A DNA stretch of 64,000 nt from Hymenobacter cheonanensis (GTDB taxonomy: Bacteria > Bacteroidota > Bacteroidia > Cytophagales > Hymenobacteraceae). The position numbers were made by a program, and so were the translations under genes. The stretch is taken from NCBI RefSeq assembly GCF_030581075.1, contig NZ_JAUQSW010000003.1, positions 434,001 to 498,000 of the forward strand, written 5' to 3'. A model generated the notes under the pieces. The model saw only the letters and a list, made by a program, of their open reading frames with translations. It had not been told where the DNA came from and made no database searches. Every line of letters starts with the position of its first letter. Position 1 is the stretch's first letter. Positions 50,346 through 60,252 of this stretch are shown one piece after another.

Positions 50346-51023
50346 TTACGAGCGTGCCTTTTGCCCGGGGCGGCGCAGGCGCCAGTGGTGCCAGGGCTTT
50401 GGGTGCTGCTCCAGGTAGGGCAGCAGCCAGGCTAGCACAGCCAGCGTAAGGCCGGTGCCCAGCGCCGAGCCGGCGTATACGTCCTCCACAAAATGCTGGG
50501 CCAGATACACCCGCGAGTAGGCAGTGAGCGCGGCCAGCGTCACAAAAGCGTAGCCCCAGCGCTTGTCTTTCACCAGCAGCGTGAGCAGCAGAAACACCGA
50601 AAAGGCCGACGTGGAGTGGCCCGACGGGAAGCTCTTGAGCGTGCCCATCACCACGCCCTCCACTACGTGCAGGGGCGGGAAGCCCGGGTTTTCGCTGAAA
50701 TAGCGGAAGGGGCGCGGGTGACCCGTGAAAATGAGCTGTTTGCCAATTTGGGCGGCTAGCGAGGTCACGGCAAAGCACACGAAGCTCACAAACGCCCAGC
50801 GAAAGCGCACGAACAGCAGCCCCAGCGTGATGAGCACGTAGAACAGCCCGTCGCCCACGTTGGTGAAGGGCCGAAAAAACTGGTCGAAAAACGGCGTGTT
50901 GTGGCCATTCACCCAAAAAAACGCCAAGTGCTTGGGCGTAGCCAGCAGCACGGTGCCAAGCAGCACCAGCAGCACGGCGTAGGGAATGAGGAAGGTGCGG
51001 GTTTGCCGGAGCAGATAGAGCAT
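50346..51023 (-). CDS. PAP2-family phosphatase
   Basis: 225 residues with five to six membrane helices. The PAP2 triad is intact: KQLIFTGHPRP (KxxxxxxRP), PSGHS, and SRVYLAQHFVEDV (SRxxxxxHxxxD). It dephosphorylates phosphatidate, undecaprenyl pyrophosphate or lipid-A-type substrates. It sits just inside an inverted-repeat element at 51026-51105. Confidence 0.8.
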   Translation of the reverse strand: MLYLLRQTRTFLIPYAVLLVLLGTVLLATPKHLAFFWVNGHNTPFFDQFFRPFTNVGDGLFYVLITLGLLFVRFRWAFVSFVCFAVTSLAAQIGKQLIFTGHPRPFRYFSENPGFPPLHVVEGVVMGTLKSFPSGHSTSAFSVFLLLTLLVKDKRWGYAFVTLAALTAYSRVYLAQHFVEDVYAGSALGTGLTLAVLAWLLPYLEQHPKPWHHWRLRRPGQKARS

Positions 51024-51025
51024 AA

Positions 51026-51105
51026 TGTAGGGTAAGCTTTAGCTTGCCGCCCTAGCGCGAGGGGTAATGCGGGCCAGCCGTAGGCCAGCTAAAGCTTACC
51101 CTACA
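51026..51105. repeat. Inverted-repeat element (19-bp arms)
   Basis: Perfect 19-bp arms (TGTAGGGTAAGCTTTAGCT and complement) separated by 42 bases, right before the PAP2 gene start. Its right end overlaps a minus-strand TACCTTTG promoter. Could be a REP/MITE-like dispersed repeat or a regulatory stem-loop. Confidence 0.65.
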
Positions 51106-51156
51106 AAGGTAGGACCGCTAACTTGCGGCTCTTAACCCGTTTTTTCCCGCCTCAGT

Positions 51157-52446
51157 ATGCGCTACGGTCCCATTGCTCCCGAGCTGTTTGTTGAAAATCG
51201 CCGCCGCTTCCGCGAGCTGCTGCCGCCGCAGTCGCTGGCCATTTTCAATGCCAACGACATTCTGCCTACTAATGCCGACGGCACGCTAGCCCTCAAGCAG
51301 AACACCGACCTGTTTTACCTCTCGGGTGTAGACCAGGAGGAAAGCATCCTCGTCATCTGCCCCGATGCGGCCCTGGCCAAGCACCGCGAAATCCTATTCC
51401 TGCGCGAAACCTCCGAGCATATTCTCGTGTGGGAGGGCTACAAGCTTACCAAGGAGGAAGCGCGCCAGGTGTCGGGCGTGCCCACCATCATGTGGCTCGA
51501 CCAGTTTCCGGCCGTGCTGGCGGCCCTCATGAACGAGGCCGAGTACGTGTACCTGAACTCGAACGAGCATATTCGCTCGGTGGTAGAGGTCGAAACCCGC
51601 GATGCGCGCTTTATCAAGGACATCCAGCGGCGCTACCCGCTGCACCAGTACCGCCGCGCCGCCAGGCTCATGCACCAGCTGCGGGCCATCAAGAGCCCCG
51701 AAGAAATCCGGCTGATGCGCCGCGCCTGCGAAATCACCGGCAACGCGTTTCGGCGCGTGCTAGGCTTCGTGCGGCCCGGCGTGTGGGAGTATGAGGTGGA
51801 AGCCGAGATTTTGCACGAGTTTGTGAAAAGCGGTTCGCGCGGGCCGGCCTACACCAGCATCATCGGCAGCGGCGAAAGCGCTACTATTCTGCATTATATC
51901 TCCAACGACCGGCAGTGCCAGGATGGCGACGTGCTGCTGCTCGACTTCGGCGCCGAATACGCCAACTACGCCGCCGACCTGTCGCGCAGCATCCCGGTCA
52001 ATGGCACCTTCACGCCGCGCCAGCGTCAGGTGTATGAGGCCGTGCTGCGAGTCTTCAAATTCGCCAAAACCCGGCTGGTGGTTGGCAACTCTATCGAAGA
52101 ATACCACAAAGAAGTGGGCCAGACGATGGAGCAGGAACTCATTAAGCTCGATTTGCTGAACGCCAGCGACGTGCAGAACCAGGACCCCGACGCGCCGCTC
52201 TACAAGAAGTATTTCCCGCACGGCACCAGCCACTACCTGGGCCTCGACGTGCACGACGTGGGGTATAAATACCGCAAGTTTGAAGCCGGCATGGTGTATA
52301 CCAATGAGCCGGGCATCTACATCCGCGAGGAGAAGCTGGGAATTCGCCTCGAAAACGATATTCTCATCACGCCCACCGGCAACGAAGACCTCATGGCCGA
52401 TATTCCGCTGGAGCTGGCCGATATCGAGCGCCTCATGAAGCGCTAG
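51157..52446 (+). CDS. Xaa-Pro aminopeptidase (aminopeptidase P, M24B)
   Basis: 429 residues. AMP-N domain (about 1-140) then the pita-bread fold with two-metal site: LLDFGAEYANYAADLSR (first Asp), ADLSRS (second Asp), GTSHYLGLDVHD (His), TNEPGIYI and RLENDILI (Glu residues). It releases the N-terminal residue before proline. Length is normal for family members. It is isolated from neighbours. Confidence 0.9.
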   Translation: MRYGPIAPELFVENRRRFRELLPPQSLAIFNANDILPTNADGTLALKQNTDLFYLSGVDQEESILVICPDAALAKHREILFLRETSEHILVWEGYKLTKEEARQVSGVPTIMWLDQFPAVLAALMNEAEYVYLNSNEHIRSVVEVETRDARFIKDIQRRYPLHQYRRAARLMHQLRAIKSPEEIRLMRRACEITGNAFRRVLGFVRPGVWEYEVEAEILHEFVKSGSRGPAYTSIIGSGESATILHYISNDRQCQDGDVLLLDFGAEYANYAADLSRSIPVNGTFTPRQRQVYEAVLRVFKFAKTRLVVGNSIEEYHKEVGQTMEQELIKLDLLNASDVQNQDPDAPLYKKYFPHGTSHYLGLDVHDVGYKYRKFEAGMVYTNEPGIYIREEKLGIRLENDILITPTGNEDLMADIPLELADIERLMKR

Positions 52447-52454
52447 CCCCCAGC

Positions 52455-52537
52455 GCAGCACTAAAACCACACGAAGCCCAGCTTAGCAGCACTTCCGGCC
52501 ATTGCCGGCCGGGCTGCCAGGCTGGGCTTTAGTGCGC
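52455..52537 (+). terminator. Long nested hairpin after aminopeptidase gene
   Basis: Imperfect long stem (outer GCGCAGCACTAAA/TTTAGTGCGC, middle GAAGCCCAGC/GCTGGGCTT, inner CCGGCC/GGCCGG). It lacks a clean T-run; probably a transcript-end structure. Confidence 0.5.
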
Positions 52538-52649
52538 TCGCTGAGTGGGGTAGCTGATTGCTAGTAACTTGGTAGCTGTACCCACCTTCCGGGCTTGAGT
52601 AGGTAGCGAGGCTGGCTGAGTGGTTGTTTCAACCTGTAGAACCTATTCC

Positions 52650-53834
52650 ATGATGCTCGTTGCGTTTCGCTCTCATAAGTTGACAGGTAGCGCGCTGGTG
52701 GCCCTGGCTACCCTGGCAGGTTGCTCGCAACCCCACGATTCGGCGGCTACTACCGCGGCCGACTGGCGCCTGCTGGGCTTTACCAAGGCTGATAGCGTGA
52801 ACCCCATCATGGGGCCCCAGGCGGCGGGCGTGTTTCAAGACCCCATTTTGCAGCGGCCTGTGTGGTGGGAGGAAAAAGATGTGTACAACCCGGCCATGGT
52901 GGTGCGGGGCGATACGCTGTACATGCTTTACCGGGCCGAGAATAGGCCCGGCGCGAGCGGCAAGGTATCGCGCATTGGCCTGGCTAGCAGCGCCGATGGC
53001 GTGCACTTCAGGCGGCGCCCGCAGCCGGTGCTGTACCCTGGCAACGACGCCCAAAAAAAATATGAATGGCCCGGTGGGGTAGAAGACCCCCGCGTGGTAG
53101 AAGGCCCCGGCCAGCGCTATTACATGACGTACACGGCCTACGATGGCACCCTGGCCCGCCTGCAGGTAGCCTCGTCGCCGGACCTGGTGCACTGGACCAA
53201 GCACGGCAGTGCATTCAGCCAGGCCTACGGGGGCAAGTACGTGAATAAATGGAGCAAATCGGGCGCCATCGTTTCCCGCTACGGTGCCGATGGCCGCATT
53301 GTAGCGGCCAAAATCAAGGGAAAATACTGGATGTATTGGGGCGACGCCCAAATCTGGCTAGCTACTTCCAACGACCTCATCCACTGGACGCCGCTAGAAA
53401 TGGCCGCTGGTGGCAAGCCCCCGGTAACCCTGCGCGACCAAGCCCTGACCATGCCCAACCTGCTGGTGGTGCTGCCAACCCGCACCGGCAAGTTCGACAG
53501 CAACCTGGTGGAGCCCGGCCCGCCGGCCATGCTTACCCCGCAAGGTATCCGCCTGATTTACAACAGTCGCAACGTGCCGCTCTACGGCGATAATACGCTG
53601 CCCGAGGGTACTTACTCGGCCGCCCAGGCGCTGTTCGACAAAGACGACCCGACCAAGCTAGTGCAGCGCATGGACACGTATTTTATCCGCCCCGAGCGCC
53701 CCTACGAGCTAACGGGCCAGGTAAACCAGGTGGTTTTTCTGGAAGGGCTGGCGCAGTTCCGGGGAAAATGGCTGCTGTACTACGGCACCGCCGACTCCAA
53801 AATTGCGGTGGCTACCCGCGCCGTGGCCCCCTAG
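52650..53834 (+). CDS. GH130-type beta-mannoside phosphorylase/hydrolase lipoprotein
   Basis: 394 residues from the ATG at 52650. Lipobox LAGC near residue 25, so it is an envelope protein. The five-bladed propeller has repeated blocks such as DVYNPAMVVRGDTLYMLYRA, and the catalytic acid D in WPGGVEDPRVVEGP, the family's conserved EDPR. GH130 enzymes act on beta-mannosides using phosphate (phosphorylases) or water. Which applies cannot be decided by eye. Confidence 0.8.
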   Translation: MMLVAFRSHKLTGSALVALATLAGCSQPHDSAATTAADWRLLGFTKADSVNPIMGPQAAGVFQDPILQRPVWWEEKDVYNPAMVVRGDTLYMLYRAENRPGASGKVSRIGLASSADGVHFRRRPQPVLYPGNDAQKKYEWPGGVEDPRVVEGPGQRYYMTYTAYDGTLARLQVASSPDLVHWTKHGSAFSQAYGGKYVNKWSKSGAIVSRYGADGRIVAAKIKGKYWMYWGDAQIWLATSNDLIHWTPLEMAAGGKPPVTLRDQALTMPNLLVVLPTRTGKFDSNLVEPGPPAMLTPQGIRLIYNSRNVPLYGDNTLPEGTYSAAQALFDKDDPTKLVQRMDTYFIRPERPYELTGQVNQVVFLEGLAQFRGKWLLYYGTADSKIAVATRAVAP

Positions 53835-53840
53835 CCGCAG

Positions 53841-54632
53841 TTACTGCGCCACGGGCCGCTTGAACAGCAGCAGGTGCTGCTGCGGTAGCGACTCAATCGT
53901 ATCGGCCAGCACGAGGCCCACGGCCAGCATCTCTTTGCGAGCCTGGGCCACCGTCATCTTATGAATCGGCTTGATGGGCACGTCGGGGTCCTCGGCCCGG
54001 TACTCTACCAGTGCCAGCCGGCCGGTGCCGGGCCGCAGGGCATTGCGAATGGCCAGGCCCATCTCGTGCGGGTGGTCAAACTCGTGGTAGGCATCCACGA
54101 TGAGCACCACATCGACCTGGCTGGCGGGCAGGTGCGGGTCGGTGGTGGTACCTAGCACGGGCTCCACGTTGCGCAGGCCATTGCGGGCCTGGCGCTGCTT
54201 AAGCTCGGTTATCATTTCGGGCTGAATATCAACGGCCAGCACCCGCCCGCGCGGCACCAGCGGCGCCAGCCGAAACGAGAAAAACCCGGTGCCCGCCCCG
54301 ATATCGGCCACCACATCAGTAGGCTTGAGATGCAGCTTGCTGATGAGCAGGTCGGTGCCTTCTTCCTGGCTGCGGTCGTCGCGCTCCAGCCAGTCGGCGC
54401 CCTCGTGGCCCATTACGTGGGCAATCTGCCGGCCCTGGTAGTAGCGGCCAATGCCGTTGGGGTCGCGCGGGGGCCGGCTCTCGTAGCCCGACGAGTCGGG
54501 CAGCGAGGTGGTAATAGTGGCGGCCCGCAGGCCGGCCCGGTTGGCCACGCTCGATTCGATGGGCAACTGGGTGCAGGCCCCAAACCCCGCCACGGTTGCC
54601 AGGCCTAGCCATAGCACAACGCCATTCTTCAT
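53841..54632 (-). CDS. SAM-dependent methyltransferase-like lipoprotein
   Basis: 263 residues from ATG 54632 (MKNGVVLWLGLATVAGFGAC, lipobox FGAC). The class I fold has motif I VVADIGAGTGFFSFRLA (about 118-133) with downstream AVDIQPEMI and DVVLIVDAYHEF. An exported methyltransferase is unusual since SAM is cytoplasmic, so it may act without SAM, or the signal may be misjudged. It is convergent with the GH130 gene, only 6 bases apart. Confidence 0.7.
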   Translation of the reverse strand: MKNGVVLWLGLATVAGFGACTQLPIESSVANRAGLRAATITTSLPDSSGYESRPPRDPNGIGRYYQGRQIAHVMGHEGADWLERDDRSQEEGTDLLISKLHLKPTDVVADIGAGTGFFSFRLAPLVPRGRVLAVDIQPEMITELKQRQARNGLRNVEPVLGTTTDPHLPASQVDVVLIVDAYHEFDHPHEMGLAIRNALRPGTGRLALVEYRAEDPDVPIKPIHKMTVAQARKEMLAVGLVLADTIESLPQQHLLLFKRPVAQ

Positions 54633-54827
54633 AAGCAACGTCAATTCTAAACTTAGCTTTTGCCAGCCCCACAACAACCATTGCGGCCCTAGCGTTCAGC
54701 TCGTAGTGGCGAAGCTACGAGGGCTTCGCGGGTTGGCTGTGTAAAAAAATAAGCGCTACAGTCAGCCAAATTCGCTTCTCTAACGTATTGCGAGCACAAT
54801 TCTTTCATCAATTTTTGCCTTCACCTT

Positions 54828-55451
54828 ATGCAAAACCTGACTTCTACCTTCGGCCGCCTCGCAGTGGTCTTGGCCGGTGCCCTCACTCTCGGCTCCTGCA
54901 GCCGCGCCGACTATGCCTTCCTGCCCAAATCGGCTTCTTACCTAGGCACCACTATGGCAGCGCCCAAAGTCCGCCCCACCGTGGCTTTGGCAGCTACGCC
55001 CACCGAGGTAGCCCAGACGCCAGTAGCCGCACCAGCTCCGGTAGCCGCTATGCCCGCCGTGGCTCCTGAGATTGTAGTGGCCACCGCGCCCGCCCCGCAG
55101 GCTGCTCCTACGCAAGCACCCGCTCCTAAAGCAGCGGCTCAAGCTGCTCCTGCCGCAAAAGCTATGCCCGACGCTACGGTGGCTACGGCCGCTCCCAAAA
55201 GCCTGAACCTGGTGCAGCGCATGGCTTTGGCTAAGGTTACCAAGAAAATCAACAAGCTGGCCAGCAAATCCTCGCAGTTCAAGCAGGGCGACAACACGGC
55301 CCATACGGCCCGCATCAACGGCAACCTGCGCACGGGTATTATCCTGCTGCTGGTAGGTTTGATTGTAGGTATCTTCAGCGGTCTGATTGGTACTATTATC
55401 GCCCTTATCGGCGTTATCTTCCTGGTTCTGTGGCTGCTCGACGAGCTATAA
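54828..55451 (+). CDS. Lipoprotein of the CSRxxY(A/S)F family with C-terminal TM hairpin
   Basis: 207 residues. Lipobox LGSC (C24) is followed by SRADYAFLPKSASYLGTT, the signature also in the 36524 and 37476 genes. An Ala/Pro/Val-rich disordered middle (about 45-130) leads to a short basic helix (AKVTKKINKLASKSSQFKQG), and the C-terminus has two hydrophobic segments (ILLLVGLIVGIFSGLIGTII, then FLVLWLLDEL). Function is unknown. Confidence 0.7.
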   Translation: MQNLTSTFGRLAVVLAGALTLGSCSRADYAFLPKSASYLGTTMAAPKVRPTVALAATPTEVAQTPVAAPAPVAAMPAVAPEIVVATAPAPQAAPTQAPAPKAAAQAAPAAKAMPDATVATAAPKSLNLVQRMALAKVTKKINKLASKSSQFKQGDNTAHTARINGNLRTGIILLLVGLIVGIFSGLIGTIIALIGVIFLVLWLLDEL

Positions 55452-55472
55452 GCGACTGATTTAACTTCATAC

Positions 55473-55509
55473 AAAAAGCCCCGGCTGCACAGCGCAGCCG
55501 GGGCTTTTT
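55473..55509. terminator. Bidirectional hairpin terminator
   Basis: Stem AAAGCCCCGGCTGC/GCAGCCGGGGC with A- and T-runs, between convergent genes at 54828-55451 and priA. Confidence 0.85.
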
Positions 55510-55525
55510 GCATTAGTAGCGGTTG

Positions 55526-58072
55526 CTACATCGGGTCTACGTCGGTTACCAACCGCGCCTGGCGAAACTCCTTCTGGTCGCGCACGGCCTCCAGGGCGGC
55601 GCAAATAGCGTGCTTGGCGGCCTTCAGCACCGTGTGCTCGCGGCTGAGCTTGATGACGATTTCCTGCAAAAAGAAATTGCGAATGCGGAAGATGTAGGGT
55701 GCTTCGGGCCCTAGCACCGGGCCGCGCCCCAGGCGCTCTACCAGCTCCTGGGTCAGGAAAATAGCGGCCTGCTGGGCCACGGCCTGGTCCATGTGCTTCA
55801 CCGTCAGCTTTATCATGCGGGCAAAGGGCGGGTACTCGTGCTCGCGGCGCTGGGTTATCTCGTACTCGTAAAATTCGAGGTAGTCGTTGCGGATAACCTT
55901 GTCAAAAATTACCTGCGTGGGGTCGCCGGTCTGAATCAACACCTTGCCTTTCTTGCCCTTGCGCCCCGCCCGGCCGCTCACCTGCACAAACATCTGGTAG
56001 GCGCGCTCGTGGGCCCGGTAGTCGGGGTAATGAATAATGGCGTCGGCATTGACGATGCCCACCAGGCTCACATTCTCGAAGTCGAGGCCCTTGGTCACCA
56101 TCTGGGTGCCCACGAGCACGTTGGTTTTCTGCTGCTCAAAGTCGCCAATAATCTGTTGGTAAGCATTTTTGGCGCGGGTCGTGTCCAGGTCCATGCGCTG
56201 CACGTTGGCTTGGGGCAGCATGATTTTGAGGTCGTCTTCCAGCTTTTCGGTGCCAAAGCCTTGGGTGCGCAGCGCGCGCGAGCCGCAGGCCGGGCACTGC
56301 GTGGGCATACCCTCGTGGTAGCCGCAGTAGTGGCAACGCAGCTCGTGGGCGTGTTTATGGTAGCTCAGGCTCACGGCGCAGCTCTGGCACTTGGGGATGT
56401 AGCCGCAGTCGTTGCACTCCGTCACGGGGGCGTAGCCGCGCCGGTTCTGAAACAGGATAACCTGCTCGTCCTGGGCAATGCGGCTTTCCATCGCGTTCAG
56501 CAAATCGGCCGAGAAGTGGTTGTGCATCTTCTTCTCGGCGCGCAGCTTGCGGGTGTCAATCAGCTCAATCTCAGGCATGCCGGCCTCGCCGAAGCGCTTG
56601 TTCAGCGTTACGAGGCCGTAGCGGCCTAGCCGCGCCTGGTAGTAGGTTTCGACGGCCGGCGTGGCCGAGCCCAGCAGCACCTTGGCACCCTGGAAGTTGC
56701 TCATCATCAGGGCCACTTCGCGGGCGTTGTAGCGCGGGGCGGGGTCGTACTGCTTGTAGCTGGCCTCGTGCTCCTCATCCACAATCACCAGGCTGAGGTT
56801 ATCAAACGGCAAAAACACCGCTGAGCGCACACCCACTACCACCTGAAAGCGACCCGAAAGCACGCCGTTCCAGACCTCCACCCGCTCGTTGTCCGAGAAT
56901 TTGGAATGGTAGACCCCTAGCCGCGAGCCGAATACGCGCATCAGCCGGGTCACAATCTGGGCTGTGAGCGCAATCTCGGGCAGCAGGTACAGCACCTGCC
57001 CGCCGCCATCGAGCGCCTGCCGGATGAGGTCGATGTAAATCTCCGTCTTGCCCGAGCCGGTTACGCCGTGCAGCAGCACAATGTCTTTCTGCCCAAACTG
57101 GCTCATCACCTCATCGCGGGCCACAGTCTGGGCTTCGTTGAGTTGGTAGGGCATTTGGGCCAGCGGGTTTTCCTCCAGCGGAAAGCGCGACACAATCTGG
57201 TCGAACTGCTCCAGCACGCCGTTCTTAATCAGCGTGTTCACGGCCGATGCCGAAAGGTGCGGCGAACTGGTGAGGTAAGCCTTCTCAAGCCCCAAATGGT
57301 TGAGGTGCTCATTCTGGTGCACCGGCACGCGCTGCAAATACTTCAGCAGCACATCGACCTGCTTGGGCTTGCTGGCCAGGTCTTCGAACAGCTTCTCAAC
57401 GGCGCCGATGGCCGCCAGGTGGTGGGTTAGCCGCACTTTCTTCAGCACCTTGGGCGAGTACTTGTCCGACATCTGCTCGAAGAGAAAGATAACGTCTTTC
57501 TGCATCAAGGACTTAATGACCTTGTGGAACGAAGCAATGCCTAGCAGGTCGCCCACTTCGGTAAAGGTCAGGGCCTTGCCATCCTCGGTGCGCAGGTTGT
57601 CCACGATGCGCTGCTCCTTGTCATCGAGCGGGTAGGGGCTGCCCTCGGCCACAAAAGCGGGGTGCAGCTGAATCCGCGACTCGGACGAGAGCTTGAGCGC
57701 CGCCGGTAGCGCAGCATTGATGACCTCGCCGAGCGTGCAGAGGTAATACTCCGATATCCAGCGAAATAGCTTGAGCTGCGGCTGGGTCACGACGGGCGCA
57801 TCGTCGATAAACTCCAGGATATACTTGGCCTGGTACTCCTTGGGTGGCGTTTCGTGCACGGCGGCCACGATGCAGCTCAGCGTGCGCTTGGCCCCAAACT
57901 GCACAATGACCCGGCCGCCGATTACCACGTTGTCGTTCAGCTCGTAAGGCACCCGGTAGGTGTAGAGCTTGGGCAGGGGCAGGGGCAAAATCACGTCCAC
58001 AAACAGCGTCACGCGGTCGGGCGCGGCCACCGGGGCGGGCGTGGGAGAGGCAAATTCGAAGGTAAGCGACAC
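55526..58072 (-). CDS. priA: Primosomal protein N' (replication restart helicase)
   Basis: 848 residues. Walker A GVTGSGKTEI (about 335), DEEH box (VDEEHEASYKQYD), then two zinc-binding Cys groups (CNDCGYIPKCQSC, CHYCGYHEGMPTQCPAC) and helicase motifs V-VI (QVSGRAGRKGKKG). It restarts stalled forks and loads the primosome. Length is normal. A TATCTTTA -7-like box is 26 bases upstream. Confidence 0.95.
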   Translation of the reverse strand: MSLTFEFASPTPAPVAAPDRVTLFVDVILPLPLPKLYTYRVPYELNDNVVIGGRVIVQFGAKRTLSCIVAAVHETPPKEYQAKYILEFIDDAPVVTQPQLKLFRWISEYYLCTLGEVINAALPAALKLSSESRIQLHPAFVAEGSPYPLDDKEQRIVDNLRTEDGKALTFTEVGDLLGIASFHKVIKSLMQKDVIFLFEQMSDKYSPKVLKKVRLTHHLAAIGAVEKLFEDLASKPKQVDVLLKYLQRVPVHQNEHLNHLGLEKAYLTSSPHLSASAVNTLIKNGVLEQFDQIVSRFPLEENPLAQMPYQLNEAQTVARDEVMSQFGQKDIVLLHGVTGSGKTEIYIDLIRQALDGGGQVLYLLPEIALTAQIVTRLMRVFGSRLGVYHSKFSDNERVEVWNGVLSGRFQVVVGVRSAVFLPFDNLSLVIVDEEHEASYKQYDPAPRYNAREVALMMSNFQGAKVLLGSATPAVETYYQARLGRYGLVTLNKRFGEAGMPEIELIDTRKLRAEKKMHNHFSADLLNAMESRIAQDEQVILFQNRRGYAPVTECNDCGYIPKCQSCAVSLSYHKHAHELRCHYCGYHEGMPTQCPACGSRALRTQGFGTEKLEDDLKIMLPQANVQRMDLDTTRAKNAYQQIIGDFEQQKTNVLVGTQMVTKGLDFENVSLVGIVNADAIIHYPDYRAHERAYQMFVQVSGRAGRKGKKGKVLIQTGDPTQVIFDKVIRNDYLEFYEYEITQRREHEYPPFARMIKLTVKHMDQAVAQQAAIFLTQELVERLGRGPVLGPEAPYIFRIRNFFLQEIVIKLSREHTVLKAAKHAICAALEAVRDQKEFRQARLVTDVDPM

Positions 58073-58144
58073 GGGAAACAGCTAGCGGCAGGCGAATAGT
58101 AAAGATAACCCCGGCCGCCGGGACATAGTTACCCGCCCAGCGGC

Positions 58145-60196
<2,052 letters not shown>

Positions 60197-60219
60197 GGCG
60201 GGGCAGGTGTGGGCAAAAT

Positions 60220-60247
60220 AAAACCCAGCCGGTGGGGCTGGGTTTTA
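60220..60247 (-). terminator. Hairpin terminator
   Basis: Stem AAAACCCAGCC/GGCTGGGTTTT, read on the minus strand, ending the GSCFA gene's transcript just before the DUF255 gene. Confidence 0.75.
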
Positions 60248-60252
60248 AAAAA

